DNA from: Catellatospora citrea
GTDB lineage: Bacteria > Actinomycetota > Actinomycetes > Mycobacteriales > Micromonosporaceae
DNA: 64,000 bases
Assembly (NCBI RefSeq): GCF_003610235.1
Contig: NZ_RAPR01000001.1
Coordinates: forward strand, 1,736,001 to 1,800,000
Reading direction: 5' to 3'
Part shown: piece by piece, positions 17,331-24,795 of the stretch
Layout of the letters: every line of letters starts with the position of its first letter
Numbering within the stretch: the stretch's first letter is position 1
The notes under the pieces: generated by a model
What the model saw: the letters and a program-made list of their open reading frames with translations, nothing else
Databases searched by the model: none
Told to the model about the DNA's origin: nothing
Translations under genes and position numbers: made by a program

Positions 17331-18482
17331 GTGAGATTGCCGAGCGGCCGATTCCTGATCGGGCTCGTCCTGGTCCTGGTGGTCTGCGTGGCCACCGCAT
17401 ACGTGCTGACCCGCGGGAAGGACGATCCGCCCGGCGGGGGCGGCACGGCGCAGGCCGTCACCGTCACCTGCCTGGGCGGCTCCGAGAAGACCGAGCTGAT
17501 GGCCGACGAGCAGGTGAAGAAGATCCTGCGCGAGCAGTACGGCCTGACCGTGGTGTTCCAGCCGCTGGGCTCCTATGACCTGGTGCAGCTGTCCAAGGAC
17601 GACCTGGCCGCGCGCAAGGCGGGCTGCCTGTGGCCGTCCAGTGCCAGCGCGCAGAAGGTGTTCGAGAGCCTGCACTCCGGCGCGTTCCCCGAGTACCGGG
17701 CCGAGACCGTGCTCCAGTCCCCGGAGGTGATCTACGCCGGGCCGCAGGGCACCGACGCGCTGGTCAAGGCCGGGATCGTGCAGAAGCGCGCGGAGCGCTA
17801 CTTCATCGTCGACATGAAGAAACTGCTGCTGGAGCACGTGCTCAAGCGCACCACCTGGCAGTCGCTGGGCACCGCGGACCTGCGCGGCCCGATCGCCGTG
17901 TCGAGCACCGACGCGGCGAAGTCGAACAGCGGCTTCACCCTGGCCCAGCTCCAGCTGAACATCATCGCCACCGACGACGTGTTCTCCGCGCCGAGCCTGG
18001 CCCAGGCCCGCAAGGTGCTGCCGACGGTGCGTGCCGTGTACGACGCGCAGGGCCTGCAGGCGGCGGGCTCGGAGGCGGGCTTCCGGCAGTGGCTGACCCA
18101 GGGCACGGAGTTCCACGCCCCGCTGTACGCCGGCTACGAGAACCAGCTCATCCAGCAGGTGGTCCAGCTCGGCGCGGACGCCGACAAGCTGCTCAAGGAA
18201 GTGCGGGTGCTCTACCCCGACCCGACGATCTACAGCGACCACCCGATCCTGGCGCTGGACGCCGACGCGGCCCGCTTCCTGGAGGCCATGAAGGACCCCG
18301 CCATCCAGCAGCTCGCCTGGCAGAAGTACGGCCTGCGCTCCGGCCTGCACGTCGGCCTGAGCAAGGTCACCGACTTCCCGAACCTCCCGCTGGCCGACCA
18401 GTTCCGCACCACCGCCCCACCCGGCGCCGAGGTCACCCTCGCCCTCCTCGCCTGCGTCAAAGAGGTCGCCAAGTGCTCCTGA
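17331..18482 (+). CDS. Membrane-anchored type 2 substrate-binding protein
   Basis: 383 residues. An uncleaved N-terminal anchor (FLIGLVLVLVVCVATAYVL) leads into an extracytoplasmic SBP domain. It shares two landmarks with the SBP half of the VWA protein: the SNSG loop (TDAAKSNSGFT) and a tyrosine-glutamate motif in LYAGYENQL. The two are therefore paralogues likely to bind the same class of ligand. It has no VWA domain. It starts at GTG 17331 with SD GAGGAG, 10 nt after the XpaC-like stop. A membrane-tethered SBP without any ABC transporter genes is unusual. A perfect 16-bp inverted repeat follows the stop. Confidence 0.72.
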   Translation: MRLPSGRFLIGLVLVLVVCVATAYVLTRGKDDPPGGGGTAQAVTVTCLGGSEKTELMADEQVKKILREQYGLTVVFQPLGSYDLVQLSKDDLAARKAGCLWPSSASAQKVFESLHSGAFPEYRAETVLQSPEVIYAGPQGTDALVKAGIVQKRAERYFIVDMKKLLLEHVLKRTTWQSLGTADLRGPIAVSSTDAAKSNSGFTLAQLQLNIIATDDVFSAPSLAQARKVLPTVRAVYDAQGLQAAGSEAGFRQWLTQGTEFHAPLYAGYENQLIQQVVQLGADADKLLKEVRVLYPDPTIYSDHPILALDADAARFLEAMKDPAIQQLAWQKYGLRSGLHVGLSKVTDFPNLPLADQFRTTAPPGAEVTLALLACVKEVAKCS

Positions 18483-18509
18483 CCCCCGACACCCAGCCCG
18501 GCATCCGCA

Positions 18510-18563
18510 GTTTCGGGGAAACTGCACGATCCGGGCCGATCGACAGCGCAGTTTCCCCGAAAC
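18510..18563 (+). repeat. Perfect 16-bp inverted repeat with nested hairpins before telA
   Basis: Arms GTTTCGGGGAAACTGC (18510-18525) and GCAGTTTCCCCGAAAC (18548-18563), with a 22-nt loop. Each arm is itself a GTTTC/GAAAC mini-hairpin, so alternative folds exist. It ends 3 nt before the telA SD (AGGAGGAG, 18567-18574), so it could act as an attenuator, a processing or stability element, or a translation switch inside the operon. Confidence 0.7.
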
Positions 18564-18582
18564 AGCAGGAGGAGAACCCGTC

Positions 18583-19872
18583 ATGAGCGAGCTCGCGATC
18601 GACTTCGGCAGCATCACCGGCGCGCCGGCGCAGCCGGCGGGTAGCGCGGACAGCGCGCTGGCCGCGGTCGCCCGCACGGGCGAGCCGGGGCGGCTGGTGT
18701 GCGCCGACCTGCTCAGCCCGGCGCAGCGCGAGCAGGCGCTCGCCCTGGCCAAGCAGTCCTATCCGCGGATGCTGGCCGACACCGATCGGCTGGCCGGGTT
18801 CGGCAACGGCGCGATCGACCAGGTCAACACGCAGGTGCAGCGGATCTTCCGAGAGGTCGGGCCGGTGAAGATCCCGGAGCTGACCCAGATCATGCACGAG
18901 ATCAACGACCGGATGCGTGACTTCCGGCGCCGGTACGACCCGGCCGACCCGCGGGTGCGCGAGGTGTTCGACAAGTTCATGGACGCGGTCCGGGGCGTCT
19001 TCCGCAAGGGCCGCGACCTGGTGGAGATGCTGTTCGAGGAGGCCCGGTCGGTGGAGCAGCAGCTCGACCGCATCGCGGGCACCCTGGTCGAGAAGCAGCA
19101 GCAGCTCAAGCGCAACGTGGTGCTCTGCGACGAGCTGTACAAGGCCAACGAGGCCGCGATCAGCCAGCTCGTCGGCGTCATCGCGGTGATGGAGCAGATC
19201 CGGGACCTGGCCGTGGCCGAGGCGGCGTCGATCCGCGTCGACCCGGCCGACGTCGACCGCCGCGACAAGGAGGAGCGCCTGGCCCGGATCACCGAGTTCA
19301 TCCAGGCGATCGAGGTGCGCATCAGCGAGTTCCAGCAGCGGCTGTTCGTCGCCTGGTCGACCTCGCCGCAGGTGCGCAACATCCGCTCGCTGCACTACGG
19401 GCTCGGGCAGCGGCTGGCCCTGCTGGTCAACCTGACCATCCCGACCATGAAGCTGACCATCGCCCAGTGGGGCCTGCTGCTGCAGGCCAACCAGGCCGCC
19501 CAGATGCAGCAGGCGGTCGCCGACGGCGCCAACGAGGTGCTGTCGGCCTACGCCCACGCCGCGGGCACCGGCGTCCCGCAGATCGCCCGCCTGATCCAGA
19601 CCCCGACGATCCGCCCGGAGACCATCCTGGAGGTCGCCGCCTCGATCGACGCCCAGGCCAAGGGCATCGAGGACGCGGTCCGTTTCGGCCAGCAGGCCCG
19701 CGCCGAGGTCGTCTCCGCGATCGTCACCGCCCAGGAGTCCATGTCCGCCAGTTCCCAACACCTCAGCCGCACCGTCGTAGACCTAGTCACCAAAGCCGGC
19801 AAACCCCTCGAACTCCCCGCCGCCCCGCCTCTACCCCCCTCCCTCCTCGCCCAAGCCCCCCACCTGAGCTGA
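18583..19872 (+). CDS. telA: Toxic anion resistance protein TelA
   Basis: 429 residues, mostly helical with long coiled-coil stretches, typical of the TelA/KlaA family (usual length 350-430). Family landmarks are the early GQxxxxxLA-like region, GNGAIDQVNTQVQRIFREVGPVKIPEL, and KRNVVLCDELYKANEAAISQLVGVI in the centre, followed by ARITEFIQAIEVRISEFQQRL. The family was named from tellurite resistance of plasmid genes; chromosomal members are thought to work with Ter/XpaC/VWA proteins in envelope or metal-anion stress, and the biochemical activity is unknown. It is the last gene of the SBP-VWA operon. The strong SD AGGAGGAG directly follows the 18510-18563 inverted repeat. Confidence 0.9.
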   Translation: MSELAIDFGSITGAPAQPAGSADSALAAVARTGEPGRLVCADLLSPAQREQALALAKQSYPRMLADTDRLAGFGNGAIDQVNTQVQRIFREVGPVKIPELTQIMHEINDRMRDFRRRYDPADPRVREVFDKFMDAVRGVFRKGRDLVEMLFEEARSVEQQLDRIAGTLVEKQQQLKRNVVLCDELYKANEAAISQLVGVIAVMEQIRDLAVAEAASIRVDPADVDRRDKEERLARITEFIQAIEVRISEFQQRLFVAWSTSPQVRNIRSLHYGLGQRLALLVNLTIPTMKLTIAQWGLLLQANQAAQMQQAVADGANEVLSAYAHAAGTGVPQIARLIQTPTIRPETILEVAASIDAQAKGIEDAVRFGQQARAEVVSAIVTAQESMSASSQHLSRTVVDLVTKAGKPLELPAAPPLPPSLLAQAPHLS

Positions 19873-19873
19873 A

Positions 19874-19950
19874 GGAAGGGCACCTTCTTATCGGATTCCG
19901 TAGAGGAAGGGCACCTTCCCAACGCTTCACGCGCGGGAGGTGCCCTTTCC
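19874..19950. repeat. Dispersed GGAAGGGCACCTTC repeat, three-unit copy
   Basis: Two direct copies of GGAAGGGCACCTTC (19874-19887 and 19905-19918) and a slightly altered inverted copy (GAGGTGCCCTTTCC, 19937-19950) lie between convergent telA and the membrane-protein gene. Either direct copy can pair with the inverted one, giving alternative bidirectional terminator hairpins. The same unit recurs at 37217, 40787 and 43748. Confidence 0.7.
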
Positions 19951-19970
19951 TCGTGCCGGGGCGGCGACCG

Positions 19971-21338
19971 TCACCAGCGCCACTGGGCCGGGGGCGGCAC
20001 CGGGTGGGCGCGCAGCCAGCCGGTCGCCGACCGGGTCAGGCGGGCCAGCACCGGGGCGGCGAGCCAGGCCCAGACGACGGCGAAGAAGGCCAGCTGCGCG
20101 TACCGGCCCACGGCCAGGTGGCCCGGCCAGTCGGTCAGCGGATACCAGAGGTCGCTCTCGACGACGCCGAAGCGGCAGTAGTCCTCCTGCAGGTTGGCCT
20201 TGTCGTAGCAGCGCGGCGCGCCGCTGGACTCGAACACGCTGCTGTCCGCGGCGACCCACACCGACAGCGACAGCACGCCCAGCAGCACCACGTTCACCCA
20301 CGCCCGGGTGTCGGGGCGGGTCAGCCACACCGCCAGGGCCAGCGCCGCGGGCAGGACGGCGAGCAGGAAGAAGCGCGGACCCCAGTACAGGTCGCCGCTC
20401 CACGCCCACCAGTTGGCGTACACCGCGACCATCGCCCCGACGTAGACCAGCCACGACCGGTAAGCGCCCCACAGGTCGACCGCGTCCGGGTCGTAGAGCC
20501 CGCGCAGCCTGCGCCGGATCGGCAGGAACAGGCCCGGCATGAACCAGACCAGGCCCTTGCCGAACGAGAACAGGATCGCCAGCACGCCCAGCGCCATCGG
20601 GTAGTCGAAGCGCTCCCCCGTGTACCCCTGGTCCAGCGGGTCGCCGCGGCGCAGCCACGCCTCCCCGAGCACCAGCAGCACCGCCGCGGCGACCGGTACG
20701 GCGTACCGCAGCCGGCGCAGCCGCACCGCCCGGTCGGCGGCGGTGAGCGCGAGCGCGGGGATCGTCGCCGCGATGTTGGCCGTGCCCAGCGCCATCCCGG
20801 CCCAGCCGAGCCGCCGCTGCCAGGGGTGGGTGGCGGCGAGGTACGCCGCGATCATGCCGACGCCGACCGTCATCGCCGAGAACGTCTCGGCGTAGAAGTT
20901 CGAGATGTGCGCGGGGACCATGCTCCCGACGACCAGCAGGAGCAGGAAGCGCCGCAGCAGCCCGGCGTCGACCCGGCCCCGCAGCAGCAGGTGCAGCGCG
21001 AGCAGGCCGAGGGCGAAGACCACGAGGTTGAAGTACGCCAGCCAGCCGTCCGCGCGGCCGACCACCTGCCCCGCCAGCCACATCGGCGTCGCGAACAGCG
21101 GCCCGACCAGCGAGTACCGGTCCTCGGACAGCCCTTCGCCGCTGAGCAGCTGGTCCAGTGCGTCGAACCGGCGGCGGGCGTCCCAGGTCACCTTGTGGTT
21201 GGCGAAGACCAGCGACACCATGCCGATCCAGAACAGCGCCCACTCCACGACACGGCCTCGGTCGCGCTCCGGGGCCGGATCACCGGTCGGGGCGGCAGCC
21301 GGTGCGGCTGTGGTCTGCTCTCGGATCTCAGCGGGCAT
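19971..21338 (-). CDS. Polytopic membrane protein, possibly GT-C glycosyltransferase-like
   Basis: 455 residues with about 11 hydrophobic segments. After TM1 (VVEWALFWIGMVSLVF) comes a polar loop (NHKVTWDARRRFDALDQLL); SNFYAETFSAM and a central loop GDPLDQGYTGERFDYPM follow, then WSGDLYWGPRFFLLAVLPA. Large membrane proteins with acidic first loops and GPRFFL-type motifs are often GT-C transferases, but no diagnostic DxD was identified, so this is tentative. The start at ATG 21338 follows TAGGTT by 6 nt. It ends at the dispersed repeat shared with telA. Confidence 0.65.
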   Translation of the reverse strand: MPAEIREQTTAAPAAAPTGDPAPERDRGRVVEWALFWIGMVSLVFANHKVTWDARRRFDALDQLLSGEGLSEDRYSLVGPLFATPMWLAGQVVGRADGWLAYFNLVVFALGLLALHLLLRGRVDAGLLRRFLLLLVVGSMVPAHISNFYAETFSAMTVGVGMIAAYLAATHPWQRRLGWAGMALGTANIAATIPALALTAADRAVRLRRLRYAVPVAAAVLLVLGEAWLRRGDPLDQGYTGERFDYPMALGVLAILFSFGKGLVWFMPGLFLPIRRRLRGLYDPDAVDLWGAYRSWLVYVGAMVAVYANWWAWSGDLYWGPRFFLLAVLPAALALAVWLTRPDTRAWVNVVLLGVLSLSVWVAADSSVFESSGAPRCYDKANLQEDYCRFGVVESDLWYPLTDWPGHLAVGRYAQLAFFAVVWAWLAAPVLARLTRSATGWLRAHPVPPPAQWRW

Positions 21339-21344
21339 TCAGCG

Positions 21345-21350
21345 AACCTA
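21345..21350 (-). promoter_or_regulatory. -10 element TAGGTT, leaderless arrangement
   Basis: On the minus strand TAGGTT stands 6 nt before the ATG at 21338, fixing that start and predicting a leaderless mRNA. Confidence 0.55.
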
Positions 21351-21439
21351 GAGAAGCGGCCGCCCACCACGCGACCGGCTCCGATTGCTGTTGGGTAACG
21401 GTCGGCGAGGCGACGGCGTCCCGGGCCGCCCGGCGCGGC

Positions 21440-22045
21440 TCAGGCCGTCGCGGCGCTGAGCAGGCGCGCCTGCACCCGCTCGGCGGCGGAGCGCAGGTAC
21501 GGCGCCCGGCCCGCGTGGGCGACCGCGTGCGGCGAGCACGCCCCGTGCCGCCGCAGCACCTCGGCCAGCCGGTCCTCCAGGAACACCGACTCCCCGCGTA
21601 CGCCCGTGGTCTGGTCGGCGCAGGCCAGCGCGTCGGTGACCGCCGAATGCTCGTCGCCGAACTCGGCCATGCCGCGCACACCCTGCGCCGCGGCCAGGAA
21701 GGACGCCCCGGAGTGGTGGGCCACCAGCGCGCACAGCCGCATCGGCCAGCCCCGCCGCAGCAGCAGGCGGGCCCCGTCCAGGGGGTGGAATCCGGTGTCC
21801 CGGGCCGCGGCGGCGTATCCGATGTCGTGCAGCCACGCCGCGCAGAGCAGCAGCTGCCGGTCGGCCGGGTCGACGGCGGCGGCGAGGTCTGCCGCCCGTC
21901 CGGCCACCCCGGCCGTGTGCGACCACCGCTGCGGCAGGTCGGCCAGCAGCTCGTCGGCCAGGCCCATGGCGTGGGCCGGGACGAGATGATCGCTGATGAT
22001 CAGCTGCACGTCCGTGACGGTAGGCCCGTACCGGACCCCGCTCAA
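21440..22045 (-). CDS. HD-domain phosphohydrolase-like protein
   Basis: 201 residues. Metal-binding HD signatures appear in order: His in RWSHTAGVAGRA at about 42, the HD doublet in AAWLHDIGYAAA at about 72-73, HH in VAHHSGASF at about 111-112, and Asp in ALACADQTTG at about 142. This is a small metal-dependent phosphohydrolase of the kind acting on nucleotides or phosphate esters; the substrate is unknown. The open frame begins with TTG at 22045 preceded by GGTGAG; GTG 22009 is a possible shorter start. It is divergent from the zinc-ribbon gene. Confidence 0.8.
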   Translation of the reverse strand: MSGVRYGPTVTDVQLIISDHLVPAHAMGLADELLADLPQRWSHTAGVAGRAADLAAAVDPADRQLLLCAAWLHDIGYAAAARDTGFHPLDGARLLLRRGWPMRLCALVAHHSGASFLAAAQGVRGMAEFGDEHSAVTDALACADQTTGVRGESVFLEDRLAEVLRRHGACSPHAVAHAGRAPYLRSAAERVQARLLSAATA

Positions 22046-22071
22046 CCAATGTCGCTCACCGGCCTTGCACT

Positions 22072-22093
22072 GTTCGCCTGCTGTTCACCTGGC
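22072..22093 (+). promoter_or_regulatory. Two PHO-box-like direct repeats
   Basis: GTTCGCCTGCT (22072) and GTTCACCTGGC (22083) are adjacent 11-nt repeats, the second with the exact core GTTCACC. They face the zinc-ribbon gene at 22256. TAGGTT at 22152-22157 is a possible -10, about 80 nt from the first unit, further than at the other PHO-like arrays. Confidence 0.5.
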
Positions 22094-22255
22094 GTGCCGG
22101 CGGCGGCACGCCATCGCACGGGCGGGACCGTGCCGCCATCGACCGAACACCTAGGTTGTTCGCTGCGCAACGATGTCCGATCGGCGGGCGCACTGAAACG
22201 CTTACCGGTTTAACGTCCACATCGCACTGTCGGGCGATCACGGGGAGAGCACGCC

Positions 22256-22657
22256 ATGAGACCACGTCCGTACGTGCGCTGCCGCGGCTGCGACCTCGTC
22301 GGGCCGGCCGAGCGCCTCGACTACGAACTCAGCGACACGGGAGACGTGGACTGGGCCCAGCCGGTGGCCTGGGAGTGCGCCGAGTGCGGCTACCTCGACT
22401 CGATCACCGTGGACCAGGTGCTCGACCTCGACGCCGCGCACACCTGTGTCGAGTGCGCGGCGCAGACCCCCTGCCCGGCCACGGCCGCGCGGGTCGAGTG
22501 CGAGCGGTGCGGGCTCATCGGCCTGGGCCCGGCGACCGCCGACCCGGAGATCGCGGGGCAGTTGCGGGCCATCGAGGCGCTGCACGACATCGAGCTGCGG
22601 GTGCAGCGGGCGCTGCGGGACGGCCACGGTCCGTCCGCCGGGCCCCGTCCCGCGTGA
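22256..22657 (+). CDS. Small protein with two zinc ribbons (four CxxC)
   Basis: 133 residues with Cys pairs at 9/12 (CRGC), 41/44 (CAEC), 64/67 (CVEC) and 82/85 (CERC), predicting two four-cysteine zinc ribbons, followed by a charged helix (QLRAIEALHDIELRVQRAL). There is no enzymatic motif. It may bind nucleic acid or protein, but I do not recognise the family. The SD GGGGAGAG is 6 nt before the ATG. Upstream are two GTTCRCC direct repeats that may be a PHO box. The 221-nt region between this gene and gpsA holds nothing I can name. Confidence 0.65.
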   Translation: MRPRPYVRCRGCDLVGPAERLDYELSDTGDVDWAQPVAWECAECGYLDSITVDQVLDLDAAHTCVECAAQTPCPATAARVECERCGLIGLGPATADPEIAGQLRAIEALHDIELRVQRALRDGHGPSAGPRPA

Positions 22658-22878
22658 CCGCCGGCCTGCCGCGCGGGTCGGCCGGTCGGCGCGCGGAGCG
22701 ACCGACAGGCTGAGCGGACGGGCCGTCGCGCCGAGCCCGCGTCGCCGCAAGGTCGACTCGACGTCGACCGCATCGCCTTCCCGGACCCGCGTGGCATGAT
22801 TCCGAGCGACGACGGCCGGGATCCCCCGGCGGCGCGGAACAGGCCCGGCGGCTGCCGTGGCGGGAGAGGTGGCGACGG

Positions 22879-23871
22879 GTGCGGACCGCGGTGATGGGAG
22901 CCGGCTCCTGGGGAAGCGTCTTCGCGAAGATCCTGGCGGAGGCCGGCGGCGAGGTGACCATGTGGGCCCGCCGGGAGTCCATCGCGGAGGCGATCCGCAC
23001 CACCGGGCGCAACCCCGACTACTTCCCCGAGGCCGCCCTGCCGCGCAACGTCACCGCGACGTCCGACCCGGCCTCGGCCCTGGCCGGAGCCGACCTGGTC
23101 GTGCTCGCGGTGACCTCGCAGACGCTGCGCGCCAACCTCACCGCCTGGGCCGGGCAGATCCCCGCCGACGCGACGCTGGTCTCCCTGATGAAGGGGATCG
23201 AGCTGGGCACGACCAAGCGGATGAGCGAGGTCATCGTGGAGACCGCCGGGGTCGACCCGAGCCGGGTCGCCGTGGTCACCGGTCCCAACATCGCTCCCGA
23301 GCTCGTCGCCCGCCAGCCCGCCGCGGCCGTGGTCGCCTGCACGGACCTGAGCCGCGCGACCGCGGTGCAGGAGGCGATCACCACGCCCTACTTCCGGCCG
23401 TACACCAACGACGACGTGATCGGGTGCGAGCTGGGCGGGGCGGTCAAGAACGTGATCGCGCTGGCGTACGGCATCGCCACCTCGATGGAGTTGGGCGAGA
23501 ACATCAAGGCGACCCTGATCACGCGTGGGCTGGCCGAGACCACCCGGCTCGGGGTCGCGCTGGGCGCGGACCCGCTCACCTTCGCGGGCCTGTCGGGGCT
23601 GGGCGACCTGGTGGCCACCTGCTGCTCGCCGCTGACCCGCAACCGCACCTTCGGCGAGCACCTGGGCCGCGGCCTGAGCCTGGAGCAGGCCCAGGCGGCC
23701 ACCCGGTACACCGCCGAGGGCGTGAAGAGCTGCCTGGCCATCCGGGACCTGGCGCACGCGCACGGGGTGGAGATGCCGATCACCGAGCAGGTCGAGCGCA
23801 TCTGCCACGAGGGCGTCGACCCGAAGGTCGCGCTGGCCACCCTGATGAGCCGCCAGACCAAGCCGGAGTAG
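22879..23871 (+). CDS. gpsA: NAD(P)H-dependent glycerol-3-phosphate dehydrogenase
   Basis: 330 residues, the normal GpsA length. It reduces dihydroxyacetone phosphate to sn-glycerol 3-phosphate for phospholipid and teichoic acid synthesis. The nucleotide fold is [15 protein letters not shown] (GxGxxG) at the N-terminus. [36 protein letters not shown] and the catalytic-lysine region [18 protein letters not shown] (about 190-207) all match the family. It starts at GTG 22879 with GGGAGAGG upstream. It ends 4 nt before the convergent GntR gene. It looks like a housekeeping copy. Confidence 0.95.
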   Translation: MRTAVMGAGSWGSVFAKILAEAGGEVTMWARRESIAEAIRTTGRNPDYFPEAALPRNVTATSDPASALAGADLVVLAVTSQTLRANLTAWAGQIPADATLVSLMKGIELGTTKRMSEVIVETAGVDPSRVAVVTGPNIAPELVARQPAAAVVACTDLSRATAVQEAITTPYFRPYTNDDVIGCELGGAVKNVIALAYGIATSMELGENIKATLITRGLAETTRLGVALGADPLTFAGLSGLGDLVATCCSPLTRNRTFGEHLGRGLSLEQAQAATRYTAEGVKSCLAIRDLAHAHGVEMPITEQVERICHEGVDPKVALATLMSRQTKPE

Positions 23872-23874
23872 CCG

Positions 23875-24654
23875 TCAGCCGGCGGGCTCCTCCTGCCAGT
23901 GCCGCTCGAAGACGATCTTGTGGCGGTCGCCGGGCAGCACGTTGAGGGTGCAGTGCACCGGCTGCCCGGCCGCGGTGTAGCCGGTGTCGTAGTGGGCCGC
24001 GACCGGGGTGCCGGGGCCGAGGCTGAGCCGGTGGATCTCCTCGGGCGTCGGCATCCGGATGAAGATCTCGTCGATGGCGCGGTCCTGCCGGTAGCCCAGG
24101 TCGGCCAGCACCTGGTCGGTGCCGCGGGGCAGGTAGGCCGGGGACATGATCTCCGAGTCCTTGACCAGGTCGATCGGGAAGTGCGAGTCGTTGATGTTGG
24201 TCGGCTCGCCGTTGATGAACCGGACCCGGCGACGCGCCACGACGGTCTCCCCGGCCGCGATGCCCAGTCGCTGCGCCAGGTCGGGCGCGGCCTGCACCAG
24301 TGACACCTCGATCGCCTGGTGCGGGGTGCGCCCCTCGGCGACGATCTGCTGCGAGAACCGGTCCATCTCGGGCGAGGCCGGGCGGGGCCGGGACTTCTCC
24401 TGCGGGCGGTAGACCATGTGCTCACGGCGGCGCACGAAGTAGCCGTGCGGCCGCCGGGCGACGATCAGCCCCTCGGTCACCAGGATGCCGAGCCCGGTGC
24501 GCACGGTCTGGCGCACCACGCCGAACCGGTCGGCGATCTCATGTTCGGTCGGCAGCCGATCCTCCGGCCGCAGCTCACCGGACATGATCAGGCTGCGGTA
24601 CGCGGCCGCGATGCGCTGATATGCGGGCGCCCCCGAACTCCGGACCGTGTCCAC
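23875..24654 (-). CDS. GntR/HutC-family transcriptional regulator (UTRA domain)
   Basis: 259 residues. The N-terminal GntR winged HTH spans about 10-78 (LRPEDRLPTEHEIADRFGVVRQTVRTGLGILVTEGLI); a UTRA ligand-binding domain of the HutC subfamily spans about 100-250 (IEVSLVQAAPDLAQRLGI and VARRRVRFINGEPT). It starts at a GTG with SD GGGAGGCGGGG. It is divergent from the M20 peptidase, with a perfect 15-bp inverted repeat containing GTCTAG between them, matching the HutC/DasR/YvoA operator core. It most likely represses itself and the peptidase gene and is released by a peptide, amino acid or folate-like ligand. Confidence 0.9.
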   Translation of the reverse strand: MDTVRSSGAPAYQRIAAAYRSLIMSGELRPEDRLPTEHEIADRFGVVRQTVRTGLGILVTEGLIVARRPHGYFVRRREHMVYRPQEKSRPRPASPEMDRFSQQIVAEGRTPHQAIEVSLVQAAPDLAQRLGIAAGETVVARRRVRFINGEPTNINDSHFPIDLVKDSEIMSPAYLPRGTDQVLADLGYRQDRAIDEIFIRMPTPEEIHRLSLGPGTPVAAHYDTGYTAAGQPVHCTLNVLPGDRHKIVFERHWQEEPAG

Positions 24655-24732
24655 GTGCCCCGCCTCCCGACGCTCGGATGCGTCTGCGATCGATGTCTTG
24701 ACAACACATCCAAGACGACGGCACCATCATAC

Positions 24733-24768
24733 GCAACATCTACATTGTCTAGTCAATGTAGATGTTGC
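24733..24768. promoter_or_regulatory. GntR/HutC operator, perfect 15-bp inverted repeat
   Basis: Arms GCAACATCTACATTG (24733-24747) and CAATGTAGATGTTGC (24754-24768) with spacer TCTAGT; the centre reads TTGTCTAGTCAA, like the GTCTAGAC core of HutC-family sites. On the minus strand TTGACT at 24756-24751 and TATGAT further downstream make a possible gntR promoter inside the site. Confidence 0.8.
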
Positions 24769-24795
24769 TGCCGAACTGCGCTCGGAGGGAATCCC

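Noticed and set aside
15079..18482. The two SBPs as parts of an ABC importer
   Set aside because: No permease or ABC ATPase lies in the operon or within the neighbouring 10 kb on either strand.
19467..21398. 643-residue plus-strand frame after telA
   Set aside because: It crosses the terminator repeats and is antisense to the membrane protein; its composition is shadow-like.
24319..24795. N-terminal extension of the M20 peptidase
   Set aside because: It is antisense to gntR and contains the operator; the SD and family start are at 24796.
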